This document shows positions 17,731 to 26,999 of a stretch of DNA of 64,000 nt, in pieces. The stretch lies in NCBI RefSeq assembly GCF_013318015.2, contig NZ_CP115842.1, positions 682,001-746,000 on the forward strand, given 5' to 3'. Within the stretch, counting starts at the first letter, position 1; each line of letters starts with the position of its first letter. The notes under the pieces were generated by a model. It ran no database searches, was not told the origin of the DNA, and worked only from the letters and a program-made list of their open reading frames with translations. A program made the position numbers and the translations under genes. Origin of the DNA: Agrobacterium tumefaciens. GTDB taxonomy: Bacteria > Pseudomonadota > Alphaproteobacteria > Rhizobiales > Rhizobiaceae.

Positions 17731-17764
17731 ACATGGGCGGCCTGCCAAACAAAGCCGCCCATGT
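17731..17764. terminator. Bidirectional terminator hairpin
   Basis: Eleven-base arms ACATGGGCGGC (17731-17741) and GCCGCCCATGT (17754-17764) lie between the converging stops at 17716 and 17774. Confidence 0.65.
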
Positions 17765-17773
17765 CTTCTACGG

Positions 17774-18949
17774 TCAGCCGCCAACAGCCTTGATGCTCTG
17801 ACGGCCGAGGATAGTTCGGATCATGTGGCTTTGCGGCGCATGCGCCCTTGCCGTTATGGCGTCGCGGTGATGCCGCTCGAGATTATAGTCCCGGCGAAGG
17901 CCGCGATTGCCGCCAAGCTCCAGCGCCAGATCCGTCACTGCCAGCGCATTGTCGATCACCACATGACGAACGGCGAGCGCATCCGTGCCTACCCTCTCAC
18001 CCGCATCGATATCACGCGCGACGGAGCGGAGCAGACGCCTGTTGGCCGCAAGAAGTACCTCGATCTCGCCCACACCTTCCTGAATGCGCGGAATGGATGA
18101 CAGCGGCGCGCCGAGGCTTGCCGGAACATGGCCTGTCAGATGGCGCAAGAGGGCGTCACGCGCCGAAAGCGCGACACCGTGATAGACGGAGGCCAGCAGC
18201 ACGAAGAAATTGTAACCGTCCGCCTCATCCCGCCGCAACGGCTCGTCCGCCGGCTGTTCGGCAACGATATCGGCGAGCGGCACCCTCACATTCTCAAGCA
18301 GGAGATCGTCGCTGGCGGTGGCATACATTCCTGTCGCTTCCCATGCCTTTTCCCGGCCGATGCCCGGCGCATCGAGCGGGACCAGAAGCTGGATCAGACG
18401 CGGCGCCTCTTCCGTCGTGACGGCAAGTACAATCGCCCATTTCAGACCCGGCAGGCCGGTGACGAAGCTCTTGCGGCCATTGACCACCCAGAAATCGCCC
18501 TCGATCCGCGCCGTCGTTTCCGGCAGTCCGCCATGGGCCGGGGAACCGATCCCCGGCTCTGCCTGCGCATTGTTCAGAAGCGCCCGCTCCCTGTTATTGG
18601 CGGCCAGCACTTTTGCCGCGAGATCTGCCGGCCACCTGCCGCGCCGGATGGCAGCATGAACGCTGTAATGCATGGCAAGGATGAGGGCGGTTGACGGATC
18701 ACCCTTGGCAATGGCGGCGATGACGGCATGCGCGGTTTCCATGCCCTCTCCCCAACCACCGTCCTTTTCAGCCGTCACGAGACCAAGCAGGCCAGACTTG
18801 AAAAGTGCCTCGAAATTACCGGCGGCGAATTCGCCGCTTTTGTCATACTCCGCCGCAGTCAGGCTGAAATCTTCGGCGAGCGCGGTTGCGATGGCGACGG
18901 GATTCAAGTGCTGCTCCGGGCTCGGAACGGCGGATAAAGCGCCGCTCAT
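17774..18949 (-). CDS. Acyl-CoA dehydrogenase-fold monooxygenase, SfnB/DszC-like
   Basis: A 391-residue protein of the acyl-CoA dehydrogenase fold. N-terminal FKSGLLGLVTAEKDGGWGEGMETAHAVIAAIAKGDPSTALILAMHY, central WVVNGRKSFVTGLPGLKWAIVLAV and C-terminal LELGGNRGLRRDYNLERHHRDAITARAHAPQSHMI match the SfnB/DszC branch. The LERHHRD...H-P segment is equivalent to the FDR-WRN-RT-H-P active-site block of DszC. These enzymes use FMNH2 and O2 to oxidise sulfur rather than to dehydrogenate CoA esters. Its ATG overlaps the stop of the DszB-like gene by four bases, a tight sign of translational coupling and joint function. Confidence 0.88.
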   Translation of the reverse strand: MSGALSAVPSPEQHLNPVAIATALAEDFSLTAAEYDKSGEFAAGNFEALFKSGLLGLVTAEKDGGWGEGMETAHAVIAAIAKGDPSTALILAMHYSVHAAIRRGRWPADLAAKVLAANNRERALLNNAQAEPGIGSPAHGGLPETTARIEGDFWVVNGRKSFVTGLPGLKWAIVLAVTTEEAPRLIQLLVPLDAPGIGREKAWEATGMYATASDDLLLENVRVPLADIVAEQPADEPLRRDEADGYNFFVLLASVYHGVALSARDALLRHLTGHVPASLGAPLSSIPRIQEGVGEIEVLLAANRRLLRSVARDIDAGERVGTDALAVRHVVIDNALAVTDLALELGGNRGLRRDYNLERHHRDAITARAHAPQSHMIRTILGRQSIKAVGG

Positions 18950-19977
18950 GCCACCGCCCTTTCACTGGTCGTGACGAAACGGTCATCGATCCACGCAGCG
19001 AGATCGAAGTCGTTTTCAAGGAAACCCCATTGATGCAGGAAATCCTTGTAATGGCCGACGGCGGCGACGAGGTCTGCATCGAGGCCAAGACCTAGATGGC
19101 GGTGGACATCCGGGCCGTTGGCGGCCAGAACCTGCTCTTCGGTCGCACCCGCCTCGCGCGCGATAAAACGGCGGGTCTCTTCCGGATGCTGCTCCGCCCA
19201 GAGCGAGGCTTTGGCAATGGCGGCAACCAGCCGCTCCACCAGATCGGGGCGCTCATCGGCAAGTCGTCCGTCAACTGTCAGCACGCGGGGAGAGCCGGAG
19301 TTGATACGTATCTTCGGGTCGGGGTGAAAACCGAATTCCGCCACTTGCACGGCGCCGATCAGGTTCGCGGCGGCGATACCGGCAGTACCCTTGACGAAAA
19401 TCGCATCGACCTCACCCCGCAACAGCGCGATGATCTCCTCACCGAAGGATTGTCGCCGCTTCAGGCCGAAAAGGGATGGTCCCTCCTGTGTCGCCAGCAC
19501 GGAATCCTTGATCACGATATCCTTCAGCTCGATATCCTCGACCCTCAGCCCCTCCAGCGAAAGCGCCGAAACGATGCCCTTCAATGCTGTCGCTCGCATG
19601 AAATCGACAATCCCATCAGGTCTGCGCGGCACACCGAAACGGCGGCCGACGAGATCGGCAAGCGAGCGGATACCGTTTTCCGGAAGGGTGATGATCGCCT
19701 GGAACTCATCGGTCCAGGTAATGCCGATAAGACGCGTATTGCGCCCTTCCGAGCGGGCGCGGATAGGGGGCACATTACCGCCGTGGCGGAAGGACCATTC
19801 CAGCGTGTGGTTGAAATGGCTCTGCCGCACAGAACGATCCGGTGAATCGATGATGGATTTCAGCGATATCCCCACATCCTCAAAGGTCTGCGCGAGATAA
19901 CCGAGCTGCGCCGCAAGCCCCACGGGCGTGGGCACCGGGCAACGTGTGTACCAGATTTCAGAAAGTGTCGTGCTCAT
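18946..19977 (-). CDS. DszB-like sulfinate desulfinase (binding-protein fold)
   Basis: A 343-residue protein that would routinely be called a nitrate/sulfonate binding protein, but it starts MSTTLSEIWYTRCPVP with no signal peptide. It keeps the DszB active-site pattern: C13 in RCPVP, then H54 and R64 followed by GGN-PP. In 2'-hydroxybiphenyl-2-sulfinate desulfinase I recall C27, H60 and R70 followed by GGE-PP, with the same ten-residue His-Arg spacing. TRLIGIT, DLVGRRFGV and ERLVAAIAKASLWAEQH also match DszB. I infer cytoplasmic release of sulfite from an organic sulfinate. The gene lies between a Tat-exported peptide-type binding protein and a DszC-like gene, overlapping the latter. Confidence 0.82.
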   Translation of the reverse strand: MSTTLSEIWYTRCPVPTPVGLAAQLGYLAQTFEDVGISLKSIIDSPDRSVRQSHFNHTLEWSFRHGGNVPPIRARSEGRNTRLIGITWTDEFQAIITLPENGIRSLADLVGRRFGVPRRPDGIVDFMRATALKGIVSALSLEGLRVEDIELKDIVIKDSVLATQEGPSLFGLKRRQSFGEEIIALLRGEVDAIFVKGTAGIAAANLIGAVQVAEFGFHPDPKIRINSGSPRVLTVDGRLADERPDLVERLVAAIAKASLWAEQHPEETRRFIAREAGATEEQVLAANGPDVHRHLGLGLDADLVAAVGHYKDFLHQWGFLENDFDLAAWIDDRFVTTSERAVA

Positions 19978-20046
19978 GGCTTTGGCCTCGATGAAAACGA
20001 TGACACCAGAAAGCGATGCTGCGGTGCCCGTCGACGAAAGGGAGAT

Positions 20047-20078
20047 GCCCCTGCCCGCCGCAAACGGCGGGCAGGGGC
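20047..20078 (-). other. Strong hairpin between binding-protein and desulfinase genes
   Basis: A perfect 14-base stem (20047-20060 with 20065-20078) with a CAAA loop follows the binding-protein stop by about 12 bases. No U-run follows on the minus strand. It probably protects the binding-protein mRNA and lowers downstream expression, a usual arrangement in importer operons. Confidence 0.65.
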
Positions 20079-20089
20079 TGGCGAGACGA

Positions 20090-21697
20090 TCAGGATGCCG
20101 CGATATGCGCGAAGGCCAAGCTGCCCGCGACGCCTTCTGCACCGATAGTGTGATCGGCAATGCGCTTGTTGAAGATGGTGATTTCAGGTGCAGCAACGAT
20201 ATCGATGGCAGGAACGTCATCGACGAGGATCTGCTGTATTTCCTTCCATTGCGCGACGCGCTTGTCCGGATCGATCTCGACAGCGGCAGCTTCCAGCAGC
20301 GCATCCACCTTGGGGTTGCTGTAGGCGGCGCCATTTGAGAAGGGCACGCCCTTCTTGAAGTTTTTCGACCAGTATAGCCGCTGCACACCGACGGTCGGGT
20401 CGAAGAGATTGCTCATGCCCTCATAGGCAAAATCGAAATCGCGATCCGTGTAGATGCGCTTGGTATAGGTGGCGAAATCCTGCGTCCGCACCGTCACATC
20501 CACACCGACCTTCGCCAGCGCCTGGCGAATATAGTCCGCGCCACGCGGATAGGCTTCGGTGCTCGGCACATAGTCCAGATTGAGCTTGAAACGGATACCA
20601 TCCGCGCCGCGCTTGTATCCCGCCTCGTCCAGCAGCGCTTCGGCCGCCTTCAGATCGATCGGATAGGTCTTCAGATCGTCCACGAACCATTTCGTCAGCT
20701 TCGGATTGATCGGGCCGGTGATTGTCGCGCCATAGCCATAATTGACCGTGTTGAAGATGACTTTGCGGTCAATGACATGCGCGAAGGCGCGGCGGACGCG
20801 GACATCCTTGAACACGTCCTTCTCGAGGTTGAACTCCACGCGGCTGATCGAATTGGTATATTGATAGCCATTGGTCTCGAAGCCGAGGCTCGGCAGCTCC
20901 TTCAGCCGGTCGAGATCGCTATAGGCGACCGGGGTGCTCGGAGCGAGATCGATCTCACCGGTTTCGATTGCGATGGCACGGGCCGACGCATCTGGAATGA
21001 AGCGAACAATCAGCTTGTCGAGATAGGGGCGCGGCGCATCCCAATAATCGGCATTGCGCTCAAAAACGATATGGCTGCCGCGCACCCATTCCTTGAACTT
21101 GAACGGGCCGGTACCAACAGGCGCGAGATTGATGGGATTTTCGGTGACTTTCGTGCCTTCATAAAGATGCTTGGGCACGATAGGCGTTTCAGCAGCGGCA
21201 AGCGCCGTTATCAGATACGGCGCAGGCTTGGAAAGAACCAGCACGGCCGTCAGATCATCCGGGGTCTCGACAGCAGTGAGGTTCAGGAAGGTATTGCGCC
21301 CGCGCGGATGCACTTCCTTGATGGTGTTGATGGAGAACGCCACATCGGCAGATGTGAAAGGCTTGCCGTCATGCCATTTTACACCGGGTCTCAGATTGAA
21401 GGTGTAACGCAGGCCATCGCCGCTGACATCCCATGATTTGGCCAGGAGCGGCTTGGGGTTGAGGTCGAAATCATAGGTCAGCAGGCCTTCCGTGACCTTG
21501 GGCGATATGTAGACGGAATTATAGGCCGTGTGCGCGATCGTCGTCAGAACCGGCGGCTCCGATGAGATGAGTAGGGTGGCTGTGCCACCGCTTGCCGGCT
21601 CCGCCGCGTTGAGCTTCAGCCCCGGCAACGACACCACGCCAAGAGCCACCGACGCCAGCAGAAATCCGCGGCGCGTCGTCTGGTTGAAAACAGTCAT
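20090..21697 (-). CDS. Dipeptide/nickel-type ABC transporter substrate-binding protein, Tat signal
   Basis: A 535-residue SBP_bac_5 (cluster C) binding protein. The N-terminus MTVFNQTTRRGFLLASVALG carries a twin-arginine motif and hydrophobic core, with cleavage near NAA/EPASGG. The mature protein has LAKSWDVSGDGLRYTFNLRPGVKWHDGKPFTSADV, the family signature, and YRADIR-like FSNGAAYSNPKVDALLEAA near the end. The start has AAGGAGAGG. It is divergent from the DppBCDF-type genes (21967 onward), which must be its importer, and heads the operon with the DszB-like and DszC-like genes. The ligand is therefore likely an organosulfur compound. Confidence 0.92.
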   Translation of the reverse strand: MTVFNQTTRRGFLLASVALGVVSLPGLKLNAAEPASGGTATLLISSEPPVLTTIAHTAYNSVYISPKVTEGLLTYDFDLNPKPLLAKSWDVSGDGLRYTFNLRPGVKWHDGKPFTSADVAFSINTIKEVHPRGRNTFLNLTAVETPDDLTAVLVLSKPAPYLITALAAAETPIVPKHLYEGTKVTENPINLAPVGTGPFKFKEWVRGSHIVFERNADYWDAPRPYLDKLIVRFIPDASARAIAIETGEIDLAPSTPVAYSDLDRLKELPSLGFETNGYQYTNSISRVEFNLEKDVFKDVRVRRAFAHVIDRKVIFNTVNYGYGATITGPINPKLTKWFVDDLKTYPIDLKAAEALLDEAGYKRGADGIRFKLNLDYVPSTEAYPRGADYIRQALAKVGVDVTVRTQDFATYTKRIYTDRDFDFAYEGMSNLFDPTVGVQRLYWSKNFKKGVPFSNGAAYSNPKVDALLEAAAVEIDPDKRVAQWKEIQQILVDDVPAIDIVAAPEITIFNKRIADHTIGAEGVAGSLAFAHIAAS

Positions 21698-21882
21698 GCG
21701 ATACCTCTCCTTAATTGAACCGGCGAAAAACCGGCAAAACTGAACGGCCGCGCTTGGGAAGAAGTTTGTTCCGCAGACGAGAGTGAGATTGGCATGAAGC
21801 ACCAACCATTCTCATAAATAGGAATTATCTTTTCTTTATGGCGCATTTTTCCGTAAATTTCAGAAAATAATTCTATTACTCT

Positions 21883-21915
21883 TTGACAAATTCCATAAAA
21901 TTAGTCAACTAATAC
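21883..21915. promoter_or_regulatory. Divergent promoter with TTCCATA and TAGTCAACTA elements
   Basis: TTGACA at 21883-21888 could be a -35 box for the plus-strand importer operon. It is followed by TTCCATAAAATTAGTCAACTAATACC (21891 onward), which joins the TTCCATA block and the TAGTCAACTA near-palindrome (21902-21911). The whole gap 21698-21966 is AT-rich and holds no gene. Confidence 0.5.
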
Positions 21916-21966
21916 CAACGCCTTTACGGGCCGATTTCATGTTTTCAAGCGAATGGACTGGAGCCG

Positions 21967-22956
21967 ATGTCGAATTCGAAACGGATTTTATCGCAGGCAA
22001 GGCGGGTGGCCATTCAGGCCGTCCCGACGGTTCTCGGTATCGTCATCCTGAACTTCTTCCTGCTGCAGCTGGCGCCTGGTGATGCGGCTGACGTGCTGGC
22101 CGCGGAAGCGGGTTCGGCGACCGTCGAGACCATGGCCGAAATTCGCTCACGCTTCGGGCTCGACCTGCCGGTCGTCCATCAGCTCATGAACTATCTCGGC
22201 AATCTGGCCCAGTTCAGCCTCGGCTTTTCACCCCGCTACGGCATGCCGGTCGCCGATCTTATCGGCCAGCGGTTGCCCGGCACGCTGGCGCTGATGGGAG
22301 CAGCACTTGGCATTGCGATTTTCGTCGGCGTTTTCCTCGGCTCCATCATGGCGCTCTTTTCCGGCAAGCTGCCGGACCGGATCATTTCGATTGGCTCGCT
22401 AATCTTTTATTCCGTGCCGGGCTTCTGGATCGGCCTGATGCTTATCCTCACGTTCTCGGTCAAGCTCGGCTGGCTTCCGTCTGGCGGCGACAGCACCATC
22501 GGCAGCAGCCTCACCGGCCTCGACGCTTTTCTGGACAGGCTGCGCTATATCGTTCTCCCCGCCCTTTCGCTGGCGCTTTATTTTCTGGCGATTTATGCCC
22601 GCCTCACCCGCGCGGCGATGCTGGAAGTCAAATCCCAGGACTATGTGCGCACGGCACGGGCAAAAGGCGTTTCGCCTTTCCGGCTCACCACACGCCATAT
22701 TCTGCGCAACGCGCTCATCCCAATCACCACCATGGCCGGCATGCATATTGGCGGCCTGCTGGGCGGTGCGGTCGTGGTCGAGACGGTCTTCAGCTGGCCA
22801 GGCCTTGGCCGTCTTGCTTTCGAGGCCGTCATGGCCCGCGATTTCAGCGTGCTGCTCGGCATTCTGCTTCTCTCTTCCCTTGTCGTCATCATTGTCAATG
22901 CCGCCGTGGACCTGTTGCAGGCATGGCTCGACCCCCGCATCGGAGAAAGCCGATGA
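21967..22956 (+). CDS. ABC transporter permease, DppB type
   Basis: A 329-residue inner-membrane permease with about six hydrophobic segments. The conserved cytoplasmic EAA loop reads YVRTARAKGVSPFRLTTRHILRNALIPI (about 228-255), and the C-terminus is AAVDLLQAWLDPRIGES, standard for DppB/OppB. GGAG precedes the ATG. First gene of a seven-gene operon: permease, permease, ATPase, ATPase, aldo-keto reductase, DszC-like, LysR. It pairs with DppC next door, whose ATG overlaps its stop by four bases. Confidence 0.94.
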   Translation: MSNSKRILSQARRVAIQAVPTVLGIVILNFFLLQLAPGDAADVLAAEAGSATVETMAEIRSRFGLDLPVVHQLMNYLGNLAQFSLGFSPRYGMPVADLIGQRLPGTLALMGAALGIAIFVGVFLGSIMALFSGKLPDRIISIGSLIFYSVPGFWIGLMLILTFSVKLGWLPSGGDSTIGSSLTGLDAFLDRLRYIVLPALSLALYFLAIYARLTRAAMLEVKSQDYVRTARAKGVSPFRLTTRHILRNALIPITTMAGMHIGGLLGGAVVVETVFSWPGLGRLAFEAVMARDFSVLLGILLLSSLVVIIVNAAVDLLQAWLDPRIGESR

Positions 22957-23948
22957 ATTCCTCCCAGACATCAGCAGTTCTCGACGCGGCCGAACTCAGT
23001 GCCGAAGAGAGCAATCCCAAACCTAAAAAACCTGAAGAAAAAGTCTGGCCCTATATCCATGCGCCGGACGCGCTTTCAGCCCGCTCCGTCTCCGTGCCGC
23101 GGCGCGGCTTGCGGCGGGAACTGAAGATTTTCCTGACCAATCCCAACGCCATCGTTGGGCTGCTGTTCCTTGCCACCGTCCTCATCGCCGCTGTCACGGC
23201 CCCGCTGATCTATCCGGGCGATCCGCTGGAAATGGTGGCCCGCCCCTTCCTCTGGCCCGGCCAGAATCCAGCCTATCCGCTCGGCACCGATTCCATGGGG
23301 CGTGATGTGCTGGCGGGCATCGTGCATGGCGCAAGCATCTCGCTCACCGTCGGTGTCGTCGCCACCCTGATAGGGCTGACGATCGGCATAACAATCGGTG
23401 CTTTCGCCGGTTATTTCGGTGGCATCATCGACGATATTCTTGTAAAGATCATCGAAATCTTCCAGACATTGCCGAACTTCGTGCTGCTGGTGGTGCTCGT
23501 CGCCATTGCCCAGCCTTCGGTCACCACGGTAACCTCGGCAATCGGCATCATTACCTGGCCACTTGTTGCGCGCCTGACCCGCGCCGAATTCCGCGCCATC
23601 CGCGAGAAGGACTATGTGCTTGCCGCACGAAGCCTCGGTTATGGCCATGCGCGTATCGTGTTTCAGGAAATTCTGCCCAACGCCCTGCCGCCGATCATCG
23701 TCACCTCCTCCGTCATGGTGGCGGGTGCGATCCTCATGGAAGCAGCCCTTTCCTTCATGGGACTTGGCGACCCCAACCGTGTTTCCTGGGGTTCGATGAT
23801 CGGGTCGGGACGCGACGTCATTCGCACCGCCTGGTATCTGACCGCCCTTCCCGGCCTCGCCATCGTCTTCACCGTCATTTCGCTGAACCTCATCAGCGAC
23901 GGTCTCAACGATGCGCTCAACCCCCGTTTTTCGGAGGAACGCCGATGA
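22953..23948 (+). CDS. ABC transporter permease, DppC type
   Basis: A 331-residue permease. It has a long cytoplasmic N-terminus (about 65 residues, Glu/Lys/Pro-rich), then the DppC/OppC N-terminal domain with FLTNPNAIVGLLFLATVLIAAVTAPLIYP, the motif HPLGTDSMGRDVL-like YPLGTDSMGRDVLAG, and the EAA loop YVLAARSLGYGHARIVFQEILPNALPPI. I chose the start at 22953 for the ATGA overlap with the preceding gene. It forms the channel with the DppB partner. Confidence 0.94.
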   Translation: MNSSQTSAVLDAAELSAEESNPKPKKPEEKVWPYIHAPDALSARSVSVPRRGLRRELKIFLTNPNAIVGLLFLATVLIAAVTAPLIYPGDPLEMVARPFLWPGQNPAYPLGTDSMGRDVLAGIVHGASISLTVGVVATLIGLTIGITIGAFAGYFGGIIDDILVKIIEIFQTLPNFVLLVVLVAIAQPSVTTVTSAIGIITWPLVARLTRAEFRAIREKDYVLAARSLGYGHARIVFQEILPNALPPIIVTSSVMVAGAILMEAALSFMGLGDPNRVSWGSMIGSGRDVIRTAWYLTALPGLAIVFTVISLNLISDGLNDALNPRFSEERR

Positions 23949-24920
23949 GCAAACTTATCGAAGTCCACGATCTTTCCGTCAGCTTCGGCTCAGCCCAACC
24001 GGTCAAGGGCGTCAGCTTCGATGTGGAGTCCGGCGAAATGCTGGCAATCGTCGGCGAAAGCGGCTCGGGAAAATCACTGACTGCGCTCGGCCTGATCGGC
24101 CTGTTGCCGTCGCATGCAAAAACCGGCGGGCGTGTTCTGCTCGAAGGCCGCGATCTCCTGCCGCTTTCCGAGCGGCAATGGCGCGGCATTCGCGGCCGCG
24201 ATATCGGCATGATCTTTCAGGAACCGATGACCTCGCTGAACCCGGTCCTGACGGTGGGCGAACAGATCATCGAGGTGCTGCGCATCCATGAAAGGATCGA
24301 CAGGCACCAGGCGCGCAAACGCGCCATCGAGCTTCTGGACCTCGTCAATATTCCCGACGCCCAGCGCCGCGTGGACGATTATCCGCACCAGCTTTCCGGC
24401 GGCATGCGCCAACGCGTCATGATCGCCATCGGCGTTGCCTGCAATCCCAAACTACTGATCGCCGATGAGGCGACGACCGCGCTCGACGTGACGATACAGG
24501 CGCAGATCCTGCAGCTGCTCGACAATCTGCGCCGCGATCTCAACATGGCCATCATCCTCATCACCCACGATCTTGGCATTGTGGCGCAATGGGCCGATCG
24601 GGTCATGGTCATGTATGCCGGCCGCAAGGTGGAAGAAGGATTGCCTGAACCGGTTTTCTCCAATCCTTACCACCCCTATACGCGCGGCCTGCTGGCTGCC
24701 TCTCCGCGCGCCGAAGACGGCCAGCATTATCGCGACGGGCCACTCATCGAAATTCCGGGTTCAATCGTTTCGGCCACGGGGGAGCGCGGCTGCGCCTTCC
24801 GGCCACGCTGTCCGAGCGCCCGCGGTTTCTGCGGGCAGTTCGTACCGCCGCTGAGGCTCGTCTCGGAAGGCCGCTACGCCGCCTGCCCCTTCGTATCCCC
24901 CACATCCCAAGAGGTATCCG

Positions 24921-24943
<23 letters not shown>
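23945..24943 (+). CDS. ABC transporter ATP-binding protein, DppD type
   Basis: A 332-residue ATPase. Walker A GESGSGKS (about 38-45), Q-loop [11 protein letters not shown], signature LSGGMRQRV, Walker [13 protein letters not shown] and H-loop ITHD are all present. The C-terminal oligopeptide-type extension carries the cysteine motif [15 protein letters not shown]. The start overlaps the preceding stop by four bases, and its own 3' end overlaps the next gene by 23 bases. It energises the organosulfur-linked importer. Confidence 0.94.
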
Positions 24944-25856
<913 letters not shown>

Positions 25857-25874
25857 ACTGAAGGAGCAACCATA

Positions 25875-26930
25875 ATGGTCGACTATCGCTATCTCGGACG
25901 CAGCGCGCTGAAAGTTTCACCGCTGAGCCTCGGCACGATGATGTTCGGAGGCCCGACGCCGGATGACGTGGCCTTCCGCATCATCGACAAGGCACGCGAG
26001 CAGGGCATCAACTTCATCGACACTGCCGATGTCTATCACGACGGCAAGTCGGAAGAAGTCGTTGGTCGCGGTATCAAGGCCAGTCGCGATCACTGGGTTC
26101 TGGCAACGAAATTCGTCAATTCCCACACCAAGGGTCCGAACCTTGGCGGCCATTCGCGCAAATGGGTGATCGAGACCGTCGAGAATTCGCTTCGCCGTCT
26201 CAACACCGACTACATCGATATCCTCTATTTCCACCGCGCCGTCTTCGACGCGCCGCTGGAAGAGCCGGTACGCGCCATTGCCGATCTCATCCGTGCGGGC
26301 AAGCTGCGCTATTTCGGCGTTTCCAACTTCCGGGGCTGGCGCATCGCCGAAATTTCGCATTTGGCCGATCAGCTCGGCATCGACCGGCCTATCGCCAGCC
26401 AGCCGCTCTACAACATCGTCAACCGCACGGCCGAAGCCGAGCAGCTGCCTGCGGCACATAATTACGGGCTGGGCGTCGTTTCCTATTCGCCGCTGGCACG
26501 TGGCGTGCTGACCGGCAAATATCAGCCGGGTGAGCAGCCGGGCGCAGATACCCGTGTCGGCCGTGGCGACAAGCGGGTTCTGGAAACCGAATGGCGCCCC
26601 GAGTCGGTCGAAATCGCCCAGAAGGTTGCGGCGCACGCCGCATCAAAGGGTGTTTCGGCAGCGGATTTTGCGCTCGCCTGGGTGCTGAACAACAAGTTCG
26701 TCACCGCCGCGATCACCGGCCCGCGCACTGAAGACCATTGGGACGGTTACGTCCGCGCCCTCGATGTGAAGATCGATGCGGAAGACGAGGCGCTGGTCGA
26801 CAGCCTTGTGACGACAGGCCATCCCTCGACACCCGGCTTCAACGATCCGAGCCATCCCGTCGAAGGCCGCGTGCCGCGCAATATCGAACCGGCTCCCCGC
26901 CCGGTCGTCAAGCCGCGCGCGGTCGCCTGA
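25875..26930 (+). CDS. Aldo/keto reductase
   Basis: A 351-residue NADPH-dependent aldo-keto reductase of the YajO/YghZ-like group. The catalytic tetrad is visible: D and Y in FIDTADVYHDG (about 49-59), K in VLATKFV and H in ILYFHRA. The NADP-binding end is KFVTAAITGPRTEDHW. AAGGAG precedes the start. It sits in the importer operon between the ATPase and the DszC-like gene. It may reduce the aldehyde or ketone left after oxidative C-S cleavage; that role is inferred from position only. Confidence 0.92.
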   Translation: MVDYRYLGRSALKVSPLSLGTMMFGGPTPDDVAFRIIDKAREQGINFIDTADVYHDGKSEEVVGRGIKASRDHWVLATKFVNSHTKGPNLGGHSRKWVIETVENSLRRLNTDYIDILYFHRAVFDAPLEEPVRAIADLIRAGKLRYFGVSNFRGWRIAEISHLADQLGIDRPIASQPLYNIVNRTAEAEQLPAAHNYGLGVVSYSPLARGVLTGKYQPGEQPGADTRVGRGDKRVLETEWRPESVEIAQKVAAHAASKGVSAADFALAWVLNNKFVTAAITGPRTEDHWDGYVRALDVKIDAEDEALVDSLVTTGHPSTPGFNDPSHPVEGRVPRNIEPAPRPVVKPRAVA

Positions 26931-26947
26931 TCGTCCAGAAGAAAATG

Positions 26948-26971
26948 CCTGCGGCGCGACCGTGCCGCAGG
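26948..26971 (+). other. Short intercistronic hairpin
   Basis: Eight-base arms CCTGCGGC (26948-26955) and GCCGCAGG (26964-26971) lie in the 69-base gap before the DszC-like gene. No U-run follows, so partial attenuation at most. Confidence 0.4.
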
Positions 26972-26999
26972 TCATCACATCCGCTCAGGGAAATCCGCA

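Noticed and set aside
18946..19977. Calling this gene a periplasmic sulfonate/nitrate binding protein
   Set aside because: There is no signal peptide, and the Cys/His/Arg pattern of DszB is kept; the same applies to 37907-38962.
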